A stretch of DNA of 64,000 bases from Bog-473 sp963701955 (GCA_963701955.1 OY969694.1:1116001-1180000), one strand, 5' to 3'. Positions 43,537 to 52,680 are shown, counted from the stretch's first letter. Numbers and translations are program-made. The notes: generated from the sequence alone by a model not told the origin.

Positions 43537-44829
43537 ATGACCGAGTCGAACTCAGGTCGCTATGTCGTGATCTCGTCGGACGGGCATGCCGGTGCCGATC
43601 TCAGGGATTACAAGCCGTACCTGGCACGAGAGTTCCACGAAGAGTTCGATGCGTGGGCGGAAGGCTTCACCGAGCCCTGGGCGGAGTACGACAAGGAACT
43701 CGCCGATACCGACGATCCGAACATCCGTCTCGGCGTCGCGTCTGCCTCCTCGTTCTACAACTGGGACAGTGACAGTCGGCTGAAGCACCTCGACGCCGAG
43801 GGGATCTGTGCGGAGGTGCTCTTCCCCAACACGGTCCCGCCGTTCTACCCCTCGGGCCCCGTGACGGCGCCCGCACCGACGACGTCGGAGGAGTACCGCT
43901 ACCGGCGCGCTGGTGTGCAGGCCCACAACCGATGGATGGTCGATTTCTGCGCGCAGGCACCGGGTCGGCGAGCTGGGCTGGGGCAAGTCTTCTTCACCGA
44001 CATCGACGACGCGATTGCGGACGCACGTTGGGCGAAGGAGGTCGGGCTCGCGGGGATCATGGTCCCCGGCGACCACATCAGCCACCTGCAGAATCTCTAC
44101 GAGCGTCGCCTCGACCCGTTTTGGGCCGCGTGCGAGGAGATCGGTATCCCAGTCCATCGCCACTCGATCGCGGTGGGTCCGCCAGAGACCGAGGACACCG
44201 GGCCGGCGGTCGTCGCAGTGGGGGCGCGCGAGACGCACCTGTTCTTCCAGCGGGGGCTCGGGCACCTCATGTTCGCCGGAGTGTTCGAACGCTATCCCGA
44301 TCTGCAATTCGTCTTCACCGAGACGGGCTGCGCGTGGATCGCCAACGAGCTCCGGAAGCTGGACATCGAAGTTTCGATGGGCAAGACCAAGGGGACGACG
44401 GCGTACCCGCTCTACCACCGCGCGGTGGAGGGGCTGACTTTGGCCCCTTCGGAGTACTTCCGCCGTAACTGCCACATCGGGGCCTCCCTGATGATGCCCG
44501 TCGACGTGGACGCCCGCTACGACGTGGGTGTCGACCAGATCATGTGGGGCAACGACTACCCGCACCACGAAGGCAGTTTCCCCTACTCGAAGCTGGCGAT
44601 GCGCCTGCTGTTCTCCGGCCTTCCAGAGGACGAGGCGCGCAAGATCCTGGGCACCAACGCCGCGAGCGTGTACGGCTTCGATCTCGACAAGCTGCAGGCG
44701 CTCGCCGACCGGATCGGTCCCACCGTGGACGAGATCGCCGAATCTGTGCGAACGGACGAGCTTCCTGCGAACAGCCTCGGCCACACGGTCTCACATGCGA
44801 TCGCGGCGGCCCACGCCGTCAGCGCCTAG
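43537..44829 (+). CDS. Amidohydro_2 metal-dependent hydrolase
   Basis: A 430-residue TIM-barrel hydrolase or decarboxylase with motif SSDGHAGADLRDYKPYL at residues about 13-29 (D-x-H metal motif), a barrel His in PVHRHSIAVG, and the late Asp in MWGNDYPHHEG. The C-terminal tail (residues 385-430) is helical with QALADRIGPTVDEIAE. It shares its N-terminal motif and tail with the 54714 protein and is more distant from the 33239 protein. It precedes a convergent NTF2-like gene. Likely roles are decarboxylation or hydrolysis of a ring-derived acid or amide; substrate unknown. Confidence 0.88.
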   Translation: MTESNSGRYVVISSDGHAGADLRDYKPYLAREFHEEFDAWAEGFTEPWAEYDKELADTDDPNIRLGVASASSFYNWDSDSRLKHLDAEGICAEVLFPNTVPPFYPSGPVTAPAPTTSEEYRYRRAGVQAHNRWMVDFCAQAPGRRAGLGQVFFTDIDDAIADARWAKEVGLAGIMVPGDHISHLQNLYERRLDPFWAACEEIGIPVHRHSIAVGPPETEDTGPAVVAVGARETHLFFQRGLGHLMFAGVFERYPDLQFVFTETGCAWIANELRKLDIEVSMGKTKGTTAYPLYHRAVEGLTLAPSEYFRRNCHIGASLMMPVDVDARYDVGVDQIMWGNDYPHHEGSFPYSKLAMRLLFSGLPEDEARKILGTNAASVYGFDLDKLQALADRIGPTVDEIAESVRTDELPANSLGHTVSHAIAAAHAVSA

Positions 44830-44885
44830 CAGCGAGAGGTACTAGACCTCGCAGCATCTGGTCAGGTGCAATCGGCAGCTGACCA

Positions 44886-45287
44886 TCAGTCAGTCTGACC
44901 TCGTCCTCTGCCCACGAGCCACTCGAGTCGGAGACTGCTCAAGCGCCAGGATCCGTCAACCTTTTCGTACGTGTCGAAATAGTGGCCGAAACCGTCGGTC
45001 GCGCGTCCATCGGCAAAGCGCGCCATCATGTGCACCGCCCATATCCCTGTTGCGGTCGACGGCGAGGTCAGCTCGATCTCAGGCATCAACGCGTGATGCG
45101 CAGTGGTGATTTCTGGAGGATTTGACCGTACTCGCTCCATGAACGCGTCGGCACCGACGGTCGGGCCGGCGCCCGTATCACACGTGAAGTCGTGGGTGAT
45201 CGTCGTTCGCAGCAGGTCCCAGTTCCTCGTGTCCGCGGCCCGCCCGTACGTCGCTTTCACCGTCTTGATCGCTTCGATGTCATCCAT
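44886..45287 (-). CDS. NTF2/SnoaL-like protein
   Basis: A 133-residue cone-shaped NTF2-like fold: N-terminal helix MDDIEAIKTVKATYGRAADT, WDLLRTTITHDFTCD, then strands ending FGHYFDTYEKVDGSWRLSSLRLEWL. SnoaL, bile-acid 7-alpha-dehydratase (BaiE) and ketosteroid isomerase share this fold. The ATG at 45287 is preferred over upstream extension to 45383. It lies between the amidohydrolase and the CoA-transferase pair, which run the other way. It may be a dehydratase or isomerase. Confidence 0.85.
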   Translation of the reverse strand: MDDIEAIKTVKATYGRAADTRNWDLLRTTITHDFTCDTGAGPTVGADAFMERVRSNPPEITTAHHALMPEIELTSPSTATGIWAVHMMARFADGRATDGFGHYFDTYEKVDGSWRLSSLRLEWLVGRGRGQTD

Positions 45288-45548
45288 TTCTCTACCCCCC
45301 CGTACCGGAACGAACCGTTCTTGAAGTGTATCGACACGAGGATAAGTCGCGCCTCCTCCCTCACAAGCGAGCCCTCGCCGCAAGGTCCGGCAACCCTGAC
45401 CGGGGTCCCGCGAGTCGGACCGGGACAGTCAGGGCGAACTTGGGGAGCGGCCTGAAGATGCGCATTGGAGGCGCAACCCGCGATATCAGTAGGGTGGCGG
45501 GAGCCAGAATCAGACGCAGAGGATCCAAGGGAAACGCGGGGGCAGGAG

Positions 45549-46829
45549 ATGACGGGTGCAGTAAGTACATTCGACACCGGTGTCGGCAGCTTGCGGTCGA
45601 CGGCGCTGTCACATGTGAGGATCTGTGATCTGACGGGTCTACTGGCGGGGGCGGGCGCGACCCGCTTCCTGGCGGCCTTCGGTGCCCAGGTGATCCGGGT
45701 CGAGGAGCCCCTGACGGACAAGCCGCGGTGGGACTTCCTCAGAGGGGGCACCACGCCCGACGGGCGCCAGGGCATCAACCTCGGAGGCAACTTCAATAAC
45801 CACAACGTCGAGAAGCTCGGCGTGACTCTCGACCTCAAGAGCGAGCGGGGGAAGGAGCTGCTGTCCCAACTCATAGCGGTCTCGGACGTCGTCACCGAGA
45901 ACTTCTCAGCACACGTCATGGAACGGCTCGGCTTCGGTTGGGATCGGCTCCGCGAGATCAACGACCGGATTATCTACGTGTCGAACAGCGGCTTCGGCAA
46001 GACGGGTCCCTACTCGAACTTTAAGTCAGTCGGTCAGGTTGTGCAGGCCTGCAGTGGCCTCAGCTTCAACTCAGGCCTTCCCGACATGCCGCCCGCGGGA
46101 TGGGGCTTTGCCTACATGGATCACCTCGGTGCGTACCTCATGGCCGCCGCAGTACTGGCGGGCCTGGCCGCCCGAAACCGGACCGGAAAGGGGCAGTGGA
46201 TCGACTTCGCCTGCGTGGAGGCCGGAATCGGACTCGCGGGTCCCGAGCTGCTCGACGCCATCGTCAACGGGCGTCCCATGCGTCGCGACGGCCGCCCGAA
46301 CTCCAACACGGAGAACTTCCCCTCAATGGTCCCCCACGGCGTGTACGCGGCGGCTGGCGATGACTCCTGGGTGGCAATCGCCTGCCGGGACGATGACGAC
46401 TGGCACCGGTTGGCCGAGGTTGTCGGTGAGTCGTGGGCGCTCGACCCACAGTTGGTGACGTTCGCTGGACGGCAGGCGCGGCGCGAAGACATCGACCGCA
46501 GGCTCGAGGGGTGGACCAGCAGGCAGGAGCGCTCAAAGACCGAGGGTGTCCTGCGAAAGGCGGGCGTACCCGTGGCCCAGGTCACGATGCCCGAGGACCG
46601 CATCGAGCACGATCCGCGGACCTCGGAGTGGAACCTCTGGCCGACAGTGCACCATGAGGAGATCGGCGATACCCGGGTCGAGGGCATCCCAATCCACCTG
46701 TCCGAAACGGACTGGTCCATCGCTCACGGTGGGCCCTGCCTCGGGGGCGACAACGACTTCGTGTACGGGGAGCTGCTTGGCCTCTCCGATAACGAGATCG
46801 CCGAGCTCCGCGCCCAAGGGGTGATCTGA
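45549..46829 (+). CDS. Family III CoA transferase (CaiB/BaiF), catalytic Asp present
   Basis: A 426-residue CoA transferase. N-terminal VRICDLTGLLAGAGATRFLA and IRVEEPLTDKPRWD, helical core NRTGKGQWIDFACVEAG, and the Asp of the thioester-anhydride intermediate in AYMDHLGAYLM, 21 residues before TGKGQ. Further VSNSGFGKTGPY is the usual glycine loop. It moves CoA between a donor thioester and an acid. Its stop is followed after one base by the ATG of a second member (46831), so they are co-translated and may form a heteromer. Confidence 0.9.
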   Translation: MTGAVSTFDTGVGSLRSTALSHVRICDLTGLLAGAGATRFLAAFGAQVIRVEEPLTDKPRWDFLRGGTTPDGRQGINLGGNFNNHNVEKLGVTLDLKSERGKELLSQLIAVSDVVTENFSAHVMERLGFGWDRLREINDRIIYVSNSGFGKTGPYSNFKSVGQVVQACSGLSFNSGLPDMPPAGWGFAYMDHLGAYLMAAAVLAGLAARNRTGKGQWIDFACVEAGIGLAGPELLDAIVNGRPMRRDGRPNSNTENFPSMVPHGVYAAAGDDSWVAIACRDDDDWHRLAEVVGESWALDPQLVTFAGRQARREDIDRRLEGWTSRQERSKTEGVLRKAGVPVAQVTMPEDRIEHDPRTSEWNLWPTVHHEEIGDTRVEGIPIHLSETDWSIAHGGPCLGGDNDFVYGELLGLSDNEIAELRAQGVI

Positions 46830-46830
46830 C

Positions 46831-48093
46831 ATGGCCCAAGAACTCTCAGACGTGCACTCCGACCCCATCAGAGCGATCCTCGAGGGCGTACGCGTCGTGG
46901 AGATCGCCAGCGACCGCGCAGCCTATGCAGGCAAATTGCTCGGTGACCTCGGCGCCGACGTTGTCGTCGTGGAGCCACCCGGCGGTCACGCGTCACGCCG
47001 TTACGGACCGTTCGTGGACGACGTTCCCGACCCCGACCGCTGCCTTTGGTGGTGGAACTACAACACCTCCAAGCGCAGCATCGTGCTCGACCTCGACACT
47101 CAAGAGGGTCGCGACACTTTCTGCATACTGGCGCGCGGCGCGGACATCGTGATCGAGGCGGAGGACCCCGGTGTGCTCGACGGGCTCGGCATTGACCACC
47201 CACAGGTCCGAGCCGAAACACCTGAGCTGATCTGGGTATCGGTGACACCCTTCGGCCGCTTGCTCCCGCAGTACCACGAGCCCACCACCGACCTCACGCT
47301 GCTCGCCGGGGGCGGCACGGTGTGGAACTGCGGTTACGACGACCATACGATTGCACCGATCCGGCCGAGCGGCGGGCACGCGCATCACACCGCGAGTGCA
47401 TTTGCCATGCTCGGTGCGCTCACCGCTCTCGTGCATCGCGACCTCACCGGGATCGGTCAGCACGTCGACGTGAGCATGCACGCCGCCACCAACGTGACGA
47501 ACGAGGTGAGCTCGGTCGATTGGCTCTTCGCCCGCTCGACCCTCCAGCGTCAGACTGGCCGGCACACGAGCGCGCATCCCACGATGGGGATCCAAGAACC
47601 CGCTGGCGACGGCCGCTACGTCACCACACCGCTCGCCCTGACGAGCGCTGCCAACTTCCATGCCGCGCTCGAATGGATGCGCGAGCTCGGGATCGAGGAG
47701 GAGTTTCCCGAGGCGTTCTTTCTTCAAATGGGCATTGACCGCGGCGGCGTCTCAATGAAGGTCCTCGGCACCGATGCCGAGGCAACCGAGATCTACGGCG
47801 CGGGTCGAGAGGCCATCTGCTTCATTGCCTCAAAGCTCTCAGCGACGGAATTCTTCTCCGAGGCCCAACGTCGCGGGATACCGTGCGGCGCAGTGTGGTC
47901 GGCCGATGAGGTCCTCGAGAACGAACACTTCCGGGCGCGGGGCTACCCAGTCCAGGTCGACCACTCAGAGCTGGGCCGCTCCATCACCTACCCGGGTATC
48001 CCGTTCAGCGGAGAGCAGATACCCACCGGAATCCGGCGCGCCCCATTGCTCGGCGAGCACACCGCCGAGATTCTCGCGGAGCTACGGGACTAA
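46831..48093 (+). CDS. Family III CoA transferase homologue, catalytic Asp apparently replaced
   Basis: A 420-residue family III member: GVRVVEIASDRAAYAGKLLG, VVVEPPGGHASRRYGP, core LTGIGQHVDVSMHAAT and C-terminal PGIPFSGEQIPTG. At the position of the catalytic Asp, aligned by eye 21 residues before TGIGQ, the sequence is GGHAHHTASAF with His. No Asp or Glu is nearby. It directly follows the intact member with a 1-bp gap. Either it is a non-catalytic partner subunit, as in two-gene family III enzymes, or it uses different chemistry. Confidence 0.85.
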   Translation: MAQELSDVHSDPIRAILEGVRVVEIASDRAAYAGKLLGDLGADVVVVEPPGGHASRRYGPFVDDVPDPDRCLWWWNYNTSKRSIVLDLDTQEGRDTFCILARGADIVIEAEDPGVLDGLGIDHPQVRAETPELIWVSVTPFGRLLPQYHEPTTDLTLLAGGGTVWNCGYDDHTIAPIRPSGGHAHHTASAFAMLGALTALVHRDLTGIGQHVDVSMHAATNVTNEVSSVDWLFARSTLQRQTGRHTSAHPTMGIQEPAGDGRYVTTPLALTSAANFHAALEWMRELGIEEEFPEAFFLQMGIDRGGVSMKVLGTDAEATEIYGAGREAICFIASKLSATEFFSEAQRRGIPCGAVWSADEVLENEHFRARGYPVQVDHSELGRSITYPGIPFSGEQIPTGIRRAPLLGEHTAEILAELRD

Positions 48094-48097
48094 GAGG

Positions 48098-48514
48098 TCA
48101 ACCGCCGAGCTGGGCCTTCAGACTTTCCAGGGCTTCTTGGTATTCCTTGTGTGTGCCCTCGATCATGAAGTCCTCCGTCTCGATGTCCCAGGTCACCAGC
48201 GAGGCCGAGTCTCCCTGGGGGATGACCGCGATGGTGCCGTCGATCACGTTCACCATATGGTCAGGCCCGAAGAACACCGAGAAATCGAGCGGCTGGGCCA
48301 GCGTGTAACTGTAGGTACGCGCCGCGTCATCGTGGTTGACGAGTCGCTGCACGAGATCGAAATCCCACGCCGCCCTCGAGACCCTCCGTTCGTCACCCTC
48401 GAGGATGCACGACTCGGTATTCGGGATCCACGTGATGTCGCCGAAATCGCGGATCCGGGCCCAGACCAAATCGGCCGGCTTGTCGATGACCGTCTCCGCG
48501 TGTCGCTTCTGCAT
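48098..48514 (-). CDS. SRPBCC family protein
   Basis: A 138-residue helix-grip protein: RHAETVIDKPADLVWARIRDFGD is the first strand and helix, followed by TWIPNTESCILEGDERRVSR and the C-terminal helix GTHKEYQEALESLKAQL. It has no signal peptide. The early part (PADxVWxRIxDFGD) is shared with the protein at 62760, defining a subtype that recurs in the island. It is convergent with the second CoA-transferase gene (4-bp gap). These proteins often bind lipophilic polycyclic ligands or catalyse dehydration or cyclisation; the role is unknown. Confidence 0.87.
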   Translation of the reverse strand: MQKRHAETVIDKPADLVWARIRDFGDITWIPNTESCILEGDERRVSRAAWDFDLVQRLVNHDDAARTYSYTLAQPLDFSVFFGPDHMVNVIDGTIAVIPQGDSASLVTWDIETEDFMIEGTHKEYQEALESLKAQLGG

Positions 48515-48563
48515 TCCGATACTCCTCTCTCGTTGATACTGGTCTCTCGTTGATACCTAGGAC

Positions 48564-49811
48564 TCACTCGTCACCGGCGAGCCGAACGACGCCAGCCGCC
48601 GCCAATCGCTCGATCTCGGCCGCATCGATCCCGAGTTCGCTCAGCACGGCTGCGGTGTCTTGGCCCACCGCCTGTGAGGGGTCCGGCGCCACGATCCACG
48701 GATCGCTGCGCACCGGCGACTTCATTGTGACGGTGCCCTGGGCGGCCGGCAGCCAGGTGATCCGGCTTGCCAGCTGCGGGTCGTCGACCGCCGTCTCGGT
48801 CCGATTTATCGGCACAACGGGGACGTCCGCATCGGCGAAGACGCGCATCCAATGGAGGAGGTCTTCGGATCCGATGGCCGTAGCCACTGCGTCGTCGATC
48901 TCCTTGTCCCCCTGGACGATGTACTGGTCCTTGGGGACACGTCCGACGAGGTCGGAGCGTCCGATAGCCTCGGCGAGGCGCACGAAGAACTTCCGTTCCA
49001 GGGCCATGAGCATCAGCAAACGCCCGTCGCGAGTGCGATAGGCCTGGGTCGTGGACCGAGCCTCCCCGTCAGCGTGCGGCGGTGCGGGCGGAGGGATCTC
49101 AGCGGTGCCCGCCACGGCCGCAGCTCGTGCCGCGGCGACGTCCTCGATCCCAATGTTGGCGAACGACGCGGCGTCAGCCTGCGAAACGTCGAGCAATACC
49201 GGCTGCCCAGTGCGGCGGCTCCATGACATTGCCGCAAGAGCTGCCGACGCCCCGAACAGCGGCGCCAAGAGCGATCCGTAGTACACGTGACGAGTGGCGA
49301 CGCGCGGTCGGCCATCGTCGTCCTCGACCGCGGCCAACCCGGAGATCGCGTCGAAGGCAATGCCGTGGCTGGGCATGTCACGGTACGGACCCGACTGGCC
49401 ATAGCCCGAAAGTGACACCATGACCAGGTTGGGCCTCAAGACGGTGAGCTCCGACCACCCCAGCCCCATGCGCTCCAGCGTGCCGGGGCGCAGGCCCTCA
49501 ATGAGAATGTCAACGAGGGGCACCAGCCGACGCAGGAGACCGACCCCCTCGGACGTCGTCGTGTCAACAGCGACACTGCGCTTCCCGCGGTTCCAACGCC
49601 GGTGCAGACCGGAGTCGTCGAATCCGGTCTGCTTTGCGACCAGCCGCGTGGCGTCGCCCCGTTTCGGTGGCTCGATCTTGATCACCTCGGCGCCGAGGTC
49701 GGCCAGGTGCATTCCCAACTGGGTCGGGGCCAGGCTTGCGATCTCGAGCACCCGGACGTCGTCGAGAAAGCGCACGCCCGCGCCGTCCCCGGCGCGCTCT
49801 GGCGAGGACAC
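48564..49811 (-). CDS. Family III CoA transferase homologue, catalytic Asp apparently replaced
   Basis: A 415-residue family III member: DVRVLEIASLAPTQLGMHLADLG would be its N-terminal Rossmann start, with IKIEPPKRGDATR, HRRWNRGKRSVAVD and the glycine loop SLSGYGQSGPY. The active-site segment reads YYGSLLAPLFGASAALAAM; aligned by eye on the following TGQPVLLD, Ser or Ala occupies the Asp position. The GTG at 49811 is one base after the stop of the double-NTF2 gene (TGACGTG), so the two are coupled. Function is probably CoA transfer or a structural or racemase-like role; the missing Asp makes classical transfer doubtful. Confidence 0.87.
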   Translation of the reverse strand: MSSPERAGDGAGVRFLDDVRVLEIASLAPTQLGMHLADLGAEVIKIEPPKRGDATRLVAKQTGFDDSGLHRRWNRGKRSVAVDTTTSEGVGLLRRLVPLVDILIEGLRPGTLERMGLGWSELTVLRPNLVMVSLSGYGQSGPYRDMPSHGIAFDAISGLAAVEDDDGRPRVATRHVYYGSLLAPLFGASAALAAMSWSRRTGQPVLLDVSQADAASFANIGIEDVAAARAAAVAGTAEIPPPAPPHADGEARSTTQAYRTRDGRLLMLMALERKFFVRLAEAIGRSDLVGRVPKDQYIVQGDKEIDDAVATAIGSEDLLHWMRVFADADVPVVPINRTETAVDDPQLASRITWLPAAQGTVTMKSPVRSDPWIVAPDPSQAVGQDTAAVLSELGIDAAEIERLAAAGVVRLAGDE

Positions 49812-49812
49812 G

Positions 49813-50694
49813 TCAGCCCTCGATCGGGTCGGTTCCGGTGCCGGTGCGCACCCAGTACCTGCCGTCGGAATCGAACGGGGCGAGCTCTGCAGTGCAGAAC
49901 TCGAGGGTCCGCTGCGCACCACCACGCTCCTCCACGATCCAGTGGAGCTCGTCGAAGACATACCAGCGCTCGACGACCCGGTTCACAAGGCCGACCTCGC
50001 GTACGCGATACCGCTCAAAGAACGCTGAGAAGTATGCGGCGATTTCCGTCTCGCCATTGACGTTCATGAGAATCGATTCGTCGGTGAGGTAACTACGTGT
50101 CGCCATTGCTGCGTGCGGGGCGTGCGCCGCGACGATTCCGCCGACGTCCTCGGCGCGTAGCGCCTCCAGGTATACCTCGTGAGCGGCAAGCGCCGCGAGG
50201 CGTAGACGCGGCAGGTCGGGATCGTCGACGGGCAGCTGACCATCGGGGCGACGGCCGACGATGCCGACCTGGAGCTCGCCGAGCACGCCGTCGGTGCCGA
50301 CGGGAAACAACGTCACCGTCTCGCCGTCGCTGACGTAGCCATTCGCGACAACCGTCAGGGTGCACACACCCTGGGTCACGGTGTACCAGCCCTGCCGGAG
50401 CTCGAGCAGTGCGCGCCAGCGGTTGATTTCGATCTCCTTGCGCAGGACCGCGTACTGATCGCGGATTGTCTCGACGGACGTCCCCGTGAGGAACCGGAAC
50501 GCGCCCGCCTCGTCAGCCTCACGAGCGAGGGTCCAGGCAAGGGGGGCCCGGGTGTCAAGCGTGGCCGCAATCTTGTCGACGTCCTGCGTGTACTCCGACT
50601 CAATGTGGCGCCACATGTACTCACCCGACCGTTCGGCCAGGATCGCATGCGCGACGGCTTCCTCATGTAACGACTGAGTCGTCTCTTGGTTCAC
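49813..50694 (-). CDS. Double NTF2-like domain protein (copy 1)
   Basis: A 293-residue protein with two NTF2-like halves. Residues about 20-150 carry a helical start (EYTQDVDKIAATLDT) and EINRWRALLELRQGWYTV; residues about 170-290 carry AAHEVYLEALRAEDVGGIVAAHA, VNRVVERWYVFDELHWIVEE and WVRTGTGTDP. The GTG at 50694 is preferred because GAGGAGGGG lies 8 nt upstream. It is translationally coupled to a CoA-transferase homologue. The 56046 protein has the same length and layout, a shared unusual architecture. Possible roles are dehydratase or isomerase; no activity is known. Confidence 0.8.
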   Translation of the reverse strand: MNQETTQSLHEEAVAHAILAERSGEYMWRHIESEYTQDVDKIAATLDTRAPLAWTLAREADEAGAFRFLTGTSVETIRDQYAVLRKEIEINRWRALLELRQGWYTVTQGVCTLTVVANGYVSDGETVTLFPVGTDGVLGELQVGIVGRRPDGQLPVDDPDLPRLRLAALAAHEVYLEALRAEDVGGIVAAHAPHAAMATRSYLTDESILMNVNGETEIAAYFSAFFERYRVREVGLVNRVVERWYVFDELHWIVEERGGAQRTLEFCTAELAPFDSDGRYWVRTGTGTDPIEG

Positions 50695-50915
50695 GTTGAT
50701 CACCCCTCCTCGTCGTTCGCCGATCAAGCGACCCCCAGACCGACGCTGTTTTCACGGTAACACCGGAAAGCGGACGCAACCAATGGATGCTCGGGGATCC
50801 TCACGAGACCTTGCGGCCGCGGGCACTCATCCGGACCGTTGTGGTCAGGGAACTCGTTGCTGGTGTGGGCGCATCATCCGGCGACTTCGGCGCGAGCAAC
50901 CTATAGGTGGTCGGA

Positions 50916-51695
50916 CTACCCCTTCGGCTCCCGAATCCCCACGAGGTGAAACATACGGCCAAGCTGGCGGTAGGGGTCGCGCCGACTCGCTTGGAGTTCC
51001 GCTTCGAGGAGGTCCGGGTCCACGTCTTCGGAGACAGAGTCGAATGGCTGCCACCAATCGGTGAAGAACCCGACGCCGTACCATGCGACAGCCCGCACGC
51101 CACGGGAACCCAACCACCCGGTCAGTTCGTCGACAGTGTCGGCCCGTGTCTCAACTCCGAGACCACATGTGCTCCCATTCCCGTCGAAAGACGCCAGTAC
51201 CTCCGACCAGCGTCCGGCAAGTGCGGCTGGCATGACAAGAGCTGGCTGGTTCTTGACGGCGAGTGATACCACTCCGGCATCCTGGGCCAGACCGGCAAGG
51301 GCGGAGAGCAGAGGCAACGGGTCGTCGAGGTATTGAAGTACCGCGTGGCAAAGCACCCCAGCGAATTGCTTTCCCCCCACGGCCGACACCGCGTCCTCCC
51401 CGGCCGCTTGCACCAGTGTGACGCGGGACCGGACTTCCTCGGACTCTCCGGCAAGCATGTCCGCCGCACGGCGAAGCATCTCGCCCGACGGCTCCACGAT
51501 CGTAACGTGGTATCCGTCCCGAGCGAGTGGCAAAGCTTGGTGCCCGGCGCCACCGCCGACATCCACAAGCTCGGCCGGTGCCGACGGCAGATGGCGTCGC
51601 AGGTTCTGGTCGATGAGGTGTGTCCGGACGTGTCCTTGTACCGATTCGTAGTATTGGAAGAACCGATCAGCGAAGGGCGCCCACGTGTCTTGCAT
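50916..51695 (-). CDS. Class I SAM methyltransferase, CmoM-like
   Basis: A 259-residue methyltransferase. Motif I is LVDVGGGAGHQALPLA, motif II end VTIVEPSGEMLRRA, and AGVLCHAVLQYLDDPLPLL follows. The C-terminal pattern with TVDELTGWLGSRGVRAVAWYG, FFTDWW, LLEAELQASRRDPYRQLGRMFHLV resembles CmoM (tRNA cmo5U methyltransferase) and its SmtA-type relatives, so a tRNA-wobble-uridine or metabolite methylation role is possible. An alternative ATG is at 51722. It stands alone, divergent from the SDR at 51792. Confidence 0.85.
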   Translation of the reverse strand: MQDTWAPFADRFFQYYESVQGHVRTHLIDQNLRRHLPSAPAELVDVGGGAGHQALPLARDGYHVTIVEPSGEMLRRAADMLAGESEEVRSRVTLVQAAGEDAVSAVGGKQFAGVLCHAVLQYLDDPLPLLSALAGLAQDAGVVSLAVKNQPALVMPAALAGRWSEVLASFDGNGSTCGLGVETRADTVDELTGWLGSRGVRAVAWYGVGFFTDWWQPFDSVSEDVDPDLLEAELQASRRDPYRQLGRMFHLVGIREPKG

Positions 51696-51791
51696 GACGC
51701 CGAAGTTACCCGCTGGGCTCATTCAGGGCCAGCGCTCAATGAGATGATCGTTCTCATTACCGGGATTCGTTCCCACGATCAAGGAGTCAGC

Positions 51792-52667
51792 ATGGGTTGG
51801 TTCGAGGAGCGCTCCGGGTTGGATGGCACGGTTGCGATCGTGACAGGTGGGGCAGGTGGACTCGGTAGGGGAATTTCGATGGATCTCGCCGCCAACGGAG
51901 TCAGGCTCGGTGTGATCGACATTGATGAGGACGCGGTGGACCTGCTCAGCCACTCTCTCCAAGACGGCGGCTGTGATGCGATCGTTCTTCACGGAGACGC
52001 CAGGGACCCAGCGAACCTTGGCGCACTCTTCGAGGCAGTGGACCAACGCTGGGGGCGACTGGACACCTTGGTAAACGGGGTCGGAGGCACCTTCAAGGCC
52101 GAGTTCTCGGACACAGGCCCCAGGGGCTGGGACGCACTCTTGCGAACCAACCTGTTGCACGTATTCCACGCGTGCTCGATGGCAATTCCCAGGATGAGGA
52201 CAGGAGGCCGAGGCGGAAGCATCGTCAACCTCACCACCGTCGAGGCCCAACGCGCCGCCCCAGGATTCGCCGTCTACGGGGCCGCCAAAGCTGCCGTCGA
52301 GCACTTTGCCCGCAGCCTGGCAGTCGAACTCGGACCTGATCGAATCCGGGTGAACAACGTCGCGCCCGATTACACCCCGACGCCCAATATGCAGAGGATC
52401 GTAGACGACGAACCGCGTCCGGATTCCCCGCTCTTTGCGCAGATCCGGTTTCCCATGGGCCGCGAAGGGCAGATCACCGACACCTCGAATTGCGTCGTCT
52501 TTCTTGCATCGAATCTGGCCGGCTACGTCACCGGGTCCACCATTCATCCGGACGGAGGCAGCCTGGCATCGAGCGGTTGGTACAATTGGCCTGGAATCGG
52601 ATGGGACATGGTTCCCAAGTCCGTCGCGGCGATGTTCTCCGCCGAGGCCGCAGCAGAGGACAGTTGA
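51792..52667 (+). CDS. Short-chain dehydrogenase/reductase (SDR), paralogue of 38876 product
   Basis: A 291-residue SDR: cofactor loop TGGAGGLGRGI, DTLVNGVGG, and YGAAK as catalytic Tyr/Lys. The catalytic Ser is again replaced by Thr (VNLTTVE), and the tail HPDGGSLASSGWYNWPG matches the 38876 protein. AAGGAG 8 nt before the ATG fixes the start; the longer open frame from 51333 is antisense to the methyltransferase. It ends 13 bp from the convergent SDR. Likely a hydroxyacyl- or cyclic-alcohol dehydrogenase. Confidence 0.92.
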   Translation: MGWFEERSGLDGTVAIVTGGAGGLGRGISMDLAANGVRLGVIDIDEDAVDLLSHSLQDGGCDAIVLHGDARDPANLGALFEAVDQRWGRLDTLVNGVGGTFKAEFSDTGPRGWDALLRTNLLHVFHACSMAIPRMRTGGRGGSIVNLTTVEAQRAAPGFAVYGAAKAAVEHFARSLAVELGPDRIRVNNVAPDYTPTPNMQRIVDDEPRPDSPLFAQIRFPMGREGQITDTSNCVVFLASNLAGYVTGSTIHPDGGSLASSGWYNWPGIGWDMVPKSVAAMFSAEAAAEDS

Positions 52668-52680
52668 CCAAATCGCTCAC

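Noticed and set aside
43552..44784. 410-codon minus-strand frame antisense to the Amidohydro_2 gene
   Set aside because: Mirror of a conserved coding sequence, with Arg/Val/Glu-rich composition and no motif.
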